Source of the DNA: Methylobacterium sp. 77
Lineage (GTDB): Bacteria; Pseudomonadota; Alphaproteobacteria; Rhizobiales; Beijerinckiaceae
DNA: 64,000 bases
Reading direction: 5' to 3'
NCBI RefSeq assembly: GCF_000372825.1
Contig: NZ_KB910516.1
Span: forward strand, 3,919,145-3,983,144
This document shows, in pieces, positions 45,501 to 51,843 of this stretch. The notes beneath the pieces are model-generated. The model saw only the letters and a program-made list of their open reading frames with translations, ran no database searches and was not told where the DNA came from. A program made the translations under genes and the position numbers. Within the stretch, counting starts at the first letter, position 1. Each line of letters begins with the position of its first letter.

Positions 45501-46326
45501 CCTCGATCCGGTCCCCGATGGGGTGGCGGGCGAGCTTCATGTCGGCGGCGCCGGTCTGGCGCAGGGCTATCTCGGACGGCCCTCCCTGACCGCCGAGCGC
45601 TTCGTGCCGGACCCGTTCGGGCCGCCGGGCGGACGCCTCTACCGCAGCGGCGATCTCGCCGTGCGACGGCCGGACGGGACGCTGGCCTATCTCGGGCGCG
45701 CCGACGGGCAGGTGAAGCTGCGCGGGTTCCGCATCGAGACCGGCGAGATCGCCGCCGCCCTGCGGGCGCAGGCCGGGATCGTCGATGCCGCGATCGTGCT
45801 GCGCGGGACGGCCGGCGACACCCAGCTGGTCGCCTATGTCACCGGGGAGGGCGTACCGGACGCGACCCTGCGCGACGCTCTCCTTCGCCGGCTACCGAGC
45901 CACATGGTGCCGGCTCATATCGTCGCCGTCCCGTCCCTGCCTCTGACGCCGAACGGCAAGCTCGACCTGCGCGCACTGCCCGCACCGCTGGCGCCGTCGC
46001 AGGGTTCGGCCGCCCCGGAGGGCGCGACCGAGACCGCCCTGGCTTCCATCTGGTGCGAGGTGCTGGAGGTCGACGCGGTCGGACGTGACGACGACTTCTT
46101 CGGCCTCGGCGGCCATTCCCTCACCGCCGCGCAGCTCGCCATGCGCGTGAAGCAGCGTCTCGGCGTCACCGTGCCGATCCGCGCCCTGTTCGAAGCGCCG
46201 ACGCTCCGCGCCTACGCCCTCGCCGTGACGGCAGCCGAAGGGGCGGGAGACAGGGCGGGCGATGGCCGGGACGAGGCCGACGACCTGTCCGACATGGACG
46301 CCCTCCTCGCCGATCTGGAGGCCTGA
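36571..46326 (+). CDS. NRPS 1: FAAL-ACP-C-A-PCP-E-C-A-PCP
   Basis: The 3,251-residue megasynthase reads as follows. A fatty acyl-AMP ligase at about 25-600 (YTSGSTAAPKG) loads a carrier (S632, GGNSI). C1 follows at about 684-1130 (HHIVSDGWS, active His 823). A1 (about 1157-1660) and a PCP (S1696) come next. Then an epimerase at about 1749-2170 (HHLVVDAVSW, His 1875), a DCL-type C2 at about 2200-2630 (HHLLLDGWS, His 2331), A2 at about 2640-3143 and a PCP (S3183). By eye the A2 specificity residues read DFWNVGMVHK, the code known for threonine. A1 reads approximately DGEAAGGISK, probably hydroxyornithine by context. The chain should be acyl-D-X-Thr. The acidic C-terminus may dock NRPS 2. The start is the ATG at 36571. 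Confidence 0.95.
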   Translation: MTSPGHPMTDGLPRAPLAVPPASDLVSHLRWLAETHGTVPALQFLDDPSLGEVTVTYADLHARARAIAARLRRSASPGDRVCLLLDTGLDYVAGFFGCLYAGLIAVPVFPPEPRRAQHQARIAAIIGDAEPAIVLVHRGDADSVQAMLAASARPGAVVPVEDIGSEDFGWIETAPSPETVAFLQYTSGSTAAPKGVIVSHANLVANELLIRNGFGFRPDDVMVSWLPLYHDMGLIGGMLQPIYTGILGVLMSPKHFLGRPARWLEAIHRYRGTVSGGPDFAFRLCQDRVDAETVARLDLSSWQIAFSGSEMVRASTMADFAAHVAPAGFDIRALRPSYGLAEATLFLTAGERGEGMRSLDLDPAILAEGRAAAAAAGTRLVDCGFAQPDHPLHIAGPDGASLPEGQIGEVVVSGPSLAQGYWRNPEATAAAFVERHGVRSLRTGDLGFLLRGRLFLVGREKDLIILRGQNVYPQDVERVVERNVDILRQGRIAAFSIDRDGSEGIGVAVEISRTVQKLAAPEALAALVSEAVADAFLETARVVVLLNPGGLPRTSSGKIQRGAARRGWEAGTLDAYAVVEDGRRVDAEAAPTLARTSPMSALDGRVAAIWSALLDRRDLTRDSHFFALGGNSIGAIRMLTELRTSLGVAIPPQTLFAHPRLGAFADAVGAEIAAGTKAIFIPPASREAALPLSPAQERLWFEAEFGDDECHHIAGGIHLRGSLDRSALKRSLDALVARHDAFRTHLQRQPDGRAEQKIEAGYILPLADIDLTGVPADSRDGRFTDLCREEAERPLTRAGGALARFALVRLEEVHHVLLVTLHHIVSDGWSMAVILREWPALYRAETEGRPADLAPLTIQPADLAAWQASATRAEAMQADLAWWRERLGDAEPDLSLTDRRRTAGIPDRVHRHGFPIGEDTSRRVAALAGETGTSPFAILLSAFALFLHRYGDSRALRIAMPVAGRHLPGVEHLVGVFVNTLVLPLTIDPALPGCDVVSRTWTALTDALAHQDLPFERLVEALQPERIPGRAPLARVMISQQPAALGAFGEAAGLTLEAFGRDTGTPAYDLVLEVAETGGSLSATFAYSEALFDKAAIAGFERGYLALLDGLTGIPADRVDTLPLVSASALAALSAPYPDGMPLSDALVPELIGEAAFADPDAPAVICGPRTTSFGELDRAANRLAHRLIRASVGPETVVAVALSRGPDQIAAFLAILRAGGAFLPLDPAQPRPRLAALLRDAGARLLLTQGTALDGLANEAGLGDLTSLDLDTLDLSSEPASAPSRIPHPDQLAYVIYTSGSTGAPKGVAVAHGPLARHVRATGAVYGTSRHTRELHVLSMSFDGAQERWMVPLAFGGCVVLKPDGLWTPREALDAMERHGVTHAGFPTAYMHQLALEAATGPRPTRRSYAFGGEALSRESFALIGRALDPTLLINGYGPTETVISPLVWRAQAGAAVEGAYAPIGRAVGERRAYILDAALQPVPVGVTGELHLGGDGLARGYLGQPGQSADRFIPDPFPELSGRPGGRLYRTGDLARWRADGTVEYLGRADAQVKLRGFRIELGEVEAALLAQETVAGAAASLRRGPAGPMLVAYAVAAPGAALDPSAIRADLARRLPDYMVPSRIVALDRLPLTPNGKLDRAALPEPEPPAETGGGALRPLDPTETIVAAIWAEALGLPAIPPDRNFFEAGGDSILSLQIVARLREAGFAATPRQIFEHQTVAALARAIAPLDATATTVAVPEGPAPLTPIQHWFFEQAMPRRDHWNQSLELDARGTLDATRLGAALTALVAHHEALRYAFGRDANGAWIQEPVSPDRLPEPLSTVAVESDDEARACFLVAERSLDLTDGRVFAAVLATLPGGRQRLLLTAHHLVVDAVSWRILVSDLDRLYRGDAAGLAPATPFRAWAHRLRDHADEIGGQGEAWAAALSGPVARLPVDHPDAARDQRHARATNLTLDASAVAGLDRLRKAYRMRLDEVILSGLARAVAAWAGQGRLGVTLERHGRDGEAASLPLDRTIGWFTTLVPVHLTLSGDLPRDLKSTKEAVRGVPGDGAGFSVLRSLGTPSEQARLSALSWPDLTFNHLGDVGDIDAGALFSLDAEAMRLSADPAAPLGSELVVDSFLRNGALTLRLGYGGARFEASAIDRLADALRRELGGLAAHGLDPSAGGATPSDFPLAALTQDSIDGLDLRNAEDVYPLTPTQGGILFHALAAPESGLYVNQLGVTLRGLDPERFAAAWRAAVARHPILRTSVLWTGDLDAPLQCVHASADLPVTCLDLSDAVDADLDTIAQAERARGFDLSRPPLMRLLIVALGQDRHQLIWTCHHLLLDGWSNARLISEVLRHYAGETIAPPSRLFRDHLIRLSRVDRGADERFWREALAPLDEPSLIAPALSGAAGASGHIAIDTALGETRADRLQAFARRETVTLNTVFEAAWALTLGRFTGRSTVAFGITGSGRPPEDGGMHEVLGLFINTVPRCVTLARHLSVSDWLRRLQGEAAALRDNDLAALAEIQAWAGRSGQPLFDSLLVVENYPLDAVVRDRSLGGLEFGPVSTLEATDVPLTLSLLLDGSPRLTWSVDRARIAADEVHRLAAHLLHVLDALMDAPGEPLDALTLVMPEEFARARNRAAALRPSPVAPAIHIRIAEQARRRPDAVAVTCEGGTATYAEIEARAAQVARRLVRDGVRPGDLVGLCAERSISLVVGILAILKSGAGYVPLDPSYPVDRLGFMLADSGARHVLAMAGLAAGLPEGGPEPILLDGGGVTEDGDTPLPPAPHPEQPAYVIYTSGSTGQPKGVVVTHANAARLLTTTQADFGFAQDDVWTLFHAYGFDFSVWEIFGALCHGGRLVVVPRDVARAADAFLDLLVREGVTVLNQTPSAFRPLMQAALARPRGLALRHVVFGGEALDVAGLKPWFAHFGDAAPRLVNMYGITETTVHVTYRPLVAVDAAGADSPIGEALPDLTLHLLDASLDPVPDGVAGELHVGGAGLAQGYLGRPSLTAERFVPDPFGPPGGRLYRSGDLAVRRPDGTLAYLGRADGQVKLRGFRIETGEIAAALRAQAGIVDAAIVLRGTAGDTQLVAYVTGEGVPDATLRDALLRRLPSHMVPAHIVAVPSLPLTPNGKLDLRALPAPLAPSQGSAAPEGATETALASIWCEVLEVDAVGRDDDFFGLGGHSLTAAQLAMRVKQRLGVTVPIRALFEAPTLRAYALAVTAAEGAGDRAGDGRDEADDLSDMDALLADLEA
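39922..41648 (+). repeat. Copy 1 of the 1.73-kb near-identical adenylation-domain block
   Basis: Aligns without gaps to 47767-49493 (constant offset 7,845 bp). It runs from the last residues of the C-A linker through the A domain into the PCP, just before its active serine. The middle is almost identical at DNA level and differences cluster toward the ends, as expected for gene conversion. Confidence 0.9.
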
Positions 46327-49300
46327 GTGACAGCCCGAGTTCCCGATCAAGCTGCCGATCTCAGCCGCCGCTTCGGCCGGCTTCCCGCCGACAAGCGCCG
46401 GCTCTTCCTCGAAGCCCTGGCCTCGCGCGGCATCGATTTCTCGCGCCTGCCGATCGTGGCCGGCGACGAGGATCACGGCGCCGAGACGGTCGCACCCCTG
46501 TCCTACGCGCAAGAGCGTCTGTGGCTCATCGGGCGGATGGGGGGCGATGCGGCCCTGCTCCATATCGCGGGCGGGCTCGACCTCGTCGGGCCGCTCGACG
46601 GCGATGCCCTGGTGCGGGCCTTCGACGCCCTGGTGCAGCGGCATCCGGCCCTGCGGACGGGGTTCAGGACGGGCGAGAACGACCGCGTGGAGGCCGTCAC
46701 GGAAAGCCTCGTCGTGGGACATCTGCGGCAGGTCTCGTTCGACGACGCGGCTTCGCGTGAGGAACGCCTCGCCGCGCTGTCCCGCGAGGAGGCGCGGCGG
46801 CCCTTCGATCTGGCTCGTCCGCCACTGCTCCGGGCCGTGCTGGTCCGAATGGAGGCCGAGCGCCACGTTCTCCTCCTGACCCTGCACCACCTCGTCGCCG
46901 ACGGCCGCTCGGTGGAGATCCTGCTCGCCGATCTGATGCGGGTCTATGCGGAGGGCGAGGCCGCCGGCCTGCCGCCGCTCCCCATCGCCTATGCCGATTA
47001 CGCCCGCTGGCAGCGCGATTGGCTGGAAGCGGGCGAGCTCGACCGCCAGCTCGGTTGGTGGCGCGAACGCCTCGGGGCGACGGAGACCGTGATCCCGTTG
47101 CCGGCGGACCGGCCGCGCCCGGCGGTGCAGAGCTTCCGTGGAGCGGCCGTCGATATCGCGTTCGATGCCGATGTCGCGGCCCGGCTCGAAGCCCTGGCAC
47201 GGCAGGCCGGCGCCACCACCGCCATGGTCCTCTTCGCCATCCTGGCCCTGGTGCTCCGGCGCTATACCGGCGAGGCCGACCTGCGCATCGGCATCCCCGT
47301 CGCCAACCGCAACCGTCCCGAGACGGAGGGGCTGGTCGGCCTGTTCGTGAACACGCTGGCGATCCGGGTGCTGGTCGATCCGGGCGCGACCGTCCTCGAT
47401 CACGTGCGCGCCGTGCGCGACGCCATGGTGGATGCGCAGGGGCATCAGGATCTGCCCTTCGAGCGGCTGGTGGAGGCGCTCCAGACCCGGCGGACCGTGA
47501 GCCACACCCCCGTCGTCCAGGTGATGCACAGTCACCGCGTCGAGGGGCCGGCCCGGTTCGAGGTCGGCGGCCTCGTCGTCTCGCCCTTCGGACGGGGAAC
47601 CGGCAACGTCCAGTTCGATCTCGTGCTGGAGACGGTGACGGCGGCCGGCGGGGCGTTGCGCGGCTCCTTCGGCTACGCGAGCGATCTGTTCCAGCGGGAG
47701 ACCATGGAGCGGATGCGCGACGGCTTCCTCACCCTGCTGCGCGGGGCGGTGGAGGATGCGAGTCGCCGCGTCGACACGCTTCCCCTTGTGAGCGCGTCGG
47801 CGCTGGCGGCTTTGTCGGCGCCGTATGCGGACGGGATGCCGCTGTCGGATGCGCTGGTGCCGGGTCTGATCGGCGCGGCGGCTCTCGCCGATCCCGACGC
47901 CCCGGCGGTGATCTGCGGTCCCCGCACCACTTCGTTCGGCGAACTCGACCGGGCCGCCAACCGCCTCGCCCATCGCCTGATCCGCGACGGCATTGGCCCC
48001 GAGACCGTGGTCGCCGTCGCCCTGCCACGCGGACCCGACCAGATCGCCGCCTTCCTCGCCATCCTCCGGGCCGGCGGCGCCTTCCTGCCCCTCGACCCCG
48101 CCCAGCCGCGGCCGCGCCTCGCCGCCCTGCTGCGCGATGCCGGGGCCCGCCTGCTGCTCACCCAGGGCACGGCCCTCGACGGTTTGGCGGACGAGGCCGG
48201 ACGGGGCGATCTCGCGAGACTCGACCTCGATACCCTCGACCTGTCGTCCGAGCCCGCGAGCGCCCCGGCCCGCATCCCCCATCCGGACCAGCTCGCCTAC
48301 GTCATCTACACTTCGGGCTCGACCGGAGCCCCGAAGGGCGTCGCCGTGGCACACGGCCCCCTGGCGCGGCACGTGCGCGCCACCGGCGCTGTCTACGGCA
48401 CCAGCCACCACACCCGCGAGCTCCACGTCCTGTCGATGAGCTTCGACGGGGCGCAGGAGCGCTGGATGGTGCCGCTGGCCTTCGGCGGCTGCGTCGTGCT
48501 CAAGCCGGACGGGCTGTGGACCCCGCGCGAGGCGCTGGACGCGATGGAGCGTCACGGCGTCACCCATGCGGGCTTCCCCACCGCCTACATGCACCAGCTC
48601 GCCCTCGAGGCGGCAACCGGCCCGCGCCCGACGCGGCGCTCCTACGCTTTCGGCGGCGAGGCTTTGTCGCGCGAGAGCTTCGCGCTGATCGGCCGTGCCC
48701 TCGATCCGACGCTGCTGATCAACGGCTACGGCCCGACCGAGACGGTGATCTCGCCGCTGGTCTGGCGGGCGCAGGCCGGGGCCGCGGTGGAGGGGGCCTA
48801 TGCCCCGATCGGCCGGGCGGTGGGCGAGCGCCGGGCCTACATCCTCGACGCGGCGCTGCAGCCGGTGCCGGTGGGGGTCACCGGGGAACTGCATCTCGGC
48901 GGCGACGGTCTGGCGCGCGGCTATCTCGGCCAGCCGGGCCAGAGCGCGGACCGGTTCATCCCCGATCCGTTCCCGGAGTTGTCGGGCCGGCCCGGCGGGC
49001 GGCTCTACCGGACCGGGGATCTGGCGCGCTGGCGGGCGGACGGCACGGTGGACTATCTCGGCCGGGCCGACGCGCAGGTGAAGCTGCGCGGGTTCCGGAT
49101 CGAACTCGGCGAGGTCGAGGCGGCGCTGCTGGCGCAGGAGACCGTCGCGGGGGCGGCGGCGAGCCTGCGCCGGGGTCCGGCCGGGCCGATGCTGGTGGCC
49201 TATGCGGTGGCGGCGCCCGGGGCGGCGCTCGACCCGTCCGCGATCCGTGCGGATCTGGCCCGTCGGCTGCCGGATTACATGGTGCCGAGCCGGATCGTGG

Positions 49301-50439
49301 CGCTGGCGCGCCTGCCGCTGACGCCCAACGGCAAGCTCGACCGCGCCGCCCTGCCGGAGCCCGAGCCGCTGGCGGAGGCGACGGGCGGGGCGCTGCGCCC
49401 GCTCGATCCCACCGAGACCATCGTCGCCGCGATCTGGGCCGAGGCCCTCGGCCTCCCCGCCATCCCGCCCGATCGAAACTTCTTTGAGGCCGGGGCGAAC
49501 TCGCTCACCGCCCTGCGCGTGCTCACCGCCCTCGGCGCGGCCTTCCCGGACCGCAGCCCGACCATCGCCGACATCTTCAACAACCAGAGCGTCGAGACCC
49601 TGGCGGCGGCGCTCATCGCCGACGCGGTCGGCACCGCGCAGGTGGTGCGCCTGCGCGCGACCGGCGAGCGGCCGATGCTGTATTGCTTCCCCGGCCTGAT
49701 GGTGAACACGCGCGAATACGCGCCGCTGGTGCGCCGCCTCGGGCCGGACCAGCCGGTCACCGGCTTCGTCTGCTATTCGCTCACCGATGCGCGCAAGAGC
49801 GTGGTCTCGGTGGAGGACATCGCCGCCCGCTACGCGGAGATCATCGAGAAGGAGAGCGCCGGGCGACCCTGCGCGATGCTCGGCTGGTCCTGGGGCGGGG
49901 TGCTCGCCTACGAGGCGGCCCGGATGCTGGACTCCCGCATCGACCTCACCTTCGTCGGCATGCTCGACGTCTGCGACATCGACGTGAGCTTCGCCGTCGG
50001 CGCCCTGCCGGTGCTGATTCCGGAGCGTCGCCGCCGCCTTCAGGACGGCGTCGCGGCCTGGCTCGAACGCTCGCCGATGCGGGCCGATTGGGAGGATCTG
50101 TTCCGGCGCATGGACCCGGAACTGACCGAGCAGTTCCTCGCCTATGTGGCGGCGGCCCCCGATCCGCTGCCCCTCGACGGGCCGGGTGTCGGCAGCAAGG
50201 AATACGAACTCTGGACCTTCGTCGACAACACGCTGCTCTATCGCCGCTACAAGGCCCGGGGCTTCGATTGCCCGATCCGCGTCTGGCTCGCCGGCCGGTC
50301 GGTGGAGCGCGGCCTCAACCACGTCGATTGGGGTCGCTACTCGCGCCGGGTCGAGCAGGTCACCGTGATCCCCGGCGTGACCCATCGCGAGATCGTGGAT
50401 TCCCCCGCATTCCACGACAGTTTCGCGGCCTCGCTATGA
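46327..50439 (+). CDS. NRPS 2: C-A-PCP-TE
   Basis: The 1,370-residue synthetase has an N-terminal docking segment, a C domain (HHLVADGRS, active His 188), and an A domain (about 518-1020) nearly identical to A1 of NRPS 1. The PCP has active serine S1059 in GANSLTAL, where Ala replaces the usual second Gly. A type I thioesterase follows (GWSWGG, S1188, and H1353 in VTHREI). It adds a third residue of the same type as the first and releases the product by hydrolysis or cyclisation. The start is a GTG directly after the NRPS 1 stop, so the two are coupled. Confidence 0.95.
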   Translation: MTARVPDQAADLSRRFGRLPADKRRLFLEALASRGIDFSRLPIVAGDEDHGAETVAPLSYAQERLWLIGRMGGDAALLHIAGGLDLVGPLDGDALVRAFDALVQRHPALRTGFRTGENDRVEAVTESLVVGHLRQVSFDDAASREERLAALSREEARRPFDLARPPLLRAVLVRMEAERHVLLLTLHHLVADGRSVEILLADLMRVYAEGEAAGLPPLPIAYADYARWQRDWLEAGELDRQLGWWRERLGATETVIPLPADRPRPAVQSFRGAAVDIAFDADVAARLEALARQAGATTAMVLFAILALVLRRYTGEADLRIGIPVANRNRPETEGLVGLFVNTLAIRVLVDPGATVLDHVRAVRDAMVDAQGHQDLPFERLVEALQTRRTVSHTPVVQVMHSHRVEGPARFEVGGLVVSPFGRGTGNVQFDLVLETVTAAGGALRGSFGYASDLFQRETMERMRDGFLTLLRGAVEDASRRVDTLPLVSASALAALSAPYADGMPLSDALVPGLIGAAALADPDAPAVICGPRTTSFGELDRAANRLAHRLIRDGIGPETVVAVALPRGPDQIAAFLAILRAGGAFLPLDPAQPRPRLAALLRDAGARLLLTQGTALDGLADEAGRGDLARLDLDTLDLSSEPASAPARIPHPDQLAYVIYTSGSTGAPKGVAVAHGPLARHVRATGAVYGTSHHTRELHVLSMSFDGAQERWMVPLAFGGCVVLKPDGLWTPREALDAMERHGVTHAGFPTAYMHQLALEAATGPRPTRRSYAFGGEALSRESFALIGRALDPTLLINGYGPTETVISPLVWRAQAGAAVEGAYAPIGRAVGERRAYILDAALQPVPVGVTGELHLGGDGLARGYLGQPGQSADRFIPDPFPELSGRPGGRLYRTGDLARWRADGTVDYLGRADAQVKLRGFRIELGEVEAALLAQETVAGAAASLRRGPAGPMLVAYAVAAPGAALDPSAIRADLARRLPDYMVPSRIVALARLPLTPNGKLDRAALPEPEPLAEATGGALRPLDPTETIVAAIWAEALGLPAIPPDRNFFEAGANSLTALRVLTALGAAFPDRSPTIADIFNNQSVETLAAALIADAVGTAQVVRLRATGERPMLYCFPGLMVNTREYAPLVRRLGPDQPVTGFVCYSLTDARKSVVSVEDIAARYAEIIEKESAGRPCAMLGWSWGGVLAYEAARMLDSRIDLTFVGMLDVCDIDVSFAVGALPVLIPERRRRLQDGVAAWLERSPMRADWEDLFRRMDPELTEQFLAYVAAAPDPLPLDGPGVGSKEYELWTFVDNTLLYRRYKARGFDCPIRVWLAGRSVERGLNHVDWGRYSRRVEQVTVIPGVTHREIVDSPAFHDSFAASL
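47767..49493 (+). repeat. Copy 2 of the 1.73-kb near-identical adenylation-domain block
   Basis: Counterpart of 39922-41648. The predicted specificity residues are the same in both copies, so both modules should load the same amino acid. Confidence 0.9.
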
Positions 50440-50469
50440 GTCGATCGGGCCCATCGCTGCCTCACGCCG

Positions 50470-50487
50470 CTCCCCGCCCGCGGGGAG
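50470..50487. terminator. GC hairpin between convergent NRPS 2 and GNAT genes
   Basis: A perfect 7-bp stem CTCCCCG / CGGGGAG with a 4-nt loop lies between convergent stops. There is no T run on either side, so it may only slow or protect transcripts. Confidence 0.3.
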
Positions 50488-50516
50488 AGGAGAGCGTCGG
50501 CACCGCCGCACTCCCG

Positions 50517-51296
50517 TCATCGCACCGAGGCGGGACCGGGCGAGAACACCATCAGCGTCGGGCTCGCCGCATGGGTGAAGCCGAGGCCGGAATAGAGCCG
50601 CTCGACATGGCCGCCCGCCACGCATTGAAGCAGGACCGTCCCTGCGCCCGCCCGCCTCGCCGTCTCAATCGCCGCCCGCGTGACCAGGGCGCCGAGACCG
50701 CGTCCGCGACGGGTCGCGAGACTGCCGACATTGTAGAGACCGGCGAGGCGCCCCGAGCGGTAGAGGGAGGCGCAGGCCACCGGGACGCCTTCCTCGCTGA
50801 GGGTCAGGTGGTGCGCCTCGACGCCATCGACCGGCCGGGCCTCCCGCAGCACCGGCAGGAACACGGCCTCGGCGATCGCATTCACGCCCGCGTCGTCGTA
50901 GAGGCCGCGGCAGACCGACAGGTAGCCCTCGCCGGGCGCCGCCGTCTCGTCCTCCGCGAGGGCCAGCCCTTCCGGCAGGGACGGCGCCTGCGCCTGACTG
51001 CAATCGCGGATCATCCAGCGCGTCGGGAAGGCCGCCTGCAGGTCGGGATGGGTCGCGAATTCGCCCGCCTGGTCCTCGGTGACGAGGAGGGCCGGCAGCC
51101 GACCGCGCTTCGCGGAGGTCTCGCGCACCCAGCCGAGGTCGGTGGTCTCGACGCCGACATTGAATCCCGGCTCCGGGATGGCGCTCGACCAGAGATAGCG
51201 TCCGCCATCGGGGGCGATTTCGATGTCCGAGACGTAGCAGCCCGACTGCATCAGGCAATGGGCATCGAGCAACTCTCGAAAATCGATATCGGCCAT
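50517..51296 (-). CDS. GNAT-family N-acetyltransferase in the siderophore cluster
   Basis: The 259-residue protein has a divergent N-terminal half and a C-terminal GNAT domain. The acetyl-CoA-binding loop is RRGRGLGALVTRA, followed by GTVLLQCVAGGHVERLYSGLGF. Hydroxamate siderophores need the hydroxylated amine to be acylated, and no other acyl- or formyltransferase is visible in the island, so this enzyme is the best candidate for N5-acylation of hydroxyornithine. That is inference from context; GNATs act on many amines. Confidence 0.8.
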   Translation of the reverse strand: MADIDFRELLDAHCLMQSGCYVSDIEIAPDGGRYLWSSAIPEPGFNVGVETTDLGWVRETSAKRGRLPALLVTEDQAGEFATHPDLQAAFPTRWMIRDCSQAQAPSLPEGLALAEDETAAPGEGYLSVCRGLYDDAGVNAIAEAVFLPVLREARPVDGVEAHHLTLSEEGVPVACASLYRSGRLAGLYNVGSLATRRGRGLGALVTRAAIETARRAGAGTVLLQCVAGGHVERLYSGLGFTHAASPTLMVFSPGPASVR

Positions 51297-51843
51297 GCTT
51301 TCTCCCGTCTCGTCACGACAAAGCCAAGACCTGATGCCCCGGTTTCACCCGAGATGTCGCGCCTTGGACAGACGAGGATATGGGGTGGTGTTTCTGTCTG
51401 TCGATATGACACCGAGAAAGACGGAATCATTCCAGATCAGATCGTCAAAATCCGGAACGAATCTTTGTCCGAGCGAGGAGATGCAGTCCGATGCGCTCGA
51501 TGAGCAGGATCTGTGCGCGATGGCCGCGCGTGTCCGTCTTCGACGGACGGCACCGGATGCGGCTCGTCGCGTCGGGTCTCCTGTCCGGGGCGCCGCGATC
51601 AGGGCGAGATGAACAGAGGGCCATGGCCGGCTCATCGAGCGATCAGAGGCTCGATCGAAGGCAATGTTCGAATATCGCTATTCATGAATGCCATCATGAA
51701 TGGAAATTTTTCTGTACTATACGGCGAAGTGCGGTGAATAAATTAGAACTTGCACGCGTTGTCTCCAATTTCGTCTTGGTCTATTGCCTGCAGCAAATCC
51801 GAGGCTCGGCCCCATACCGACCCGCCACCGTGGAGCATCGTTC
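51297..51843. promoter_or_regulatory. Long AT-richer intergenic region with direct repeats
   Basis: No gene is supported in these 547 bp. The right half is AT-rich and contains two direct copies of TCATGAATG (51682-51690 and 51694-51702), the first inside a perfect 10-bp palindrome ATTCATGAAT (51680-51689). A TACTATA-type -10-like sequence follows near 51716. It probably holds promoters and a regulator site for the transport operon starting with the flavin reductase gene. Confidence 0.45.

Noticed and set aside
45892..50415. A 1,507-codon minus-strand open frame across the NRPS genes
   Set aside because: It is a shadow of the GC-rich NRPS coding strand: no recognisable domain, Arg/Gly/Glu-rich low-complexity translation, and it repeats where the A-domain block repeats.
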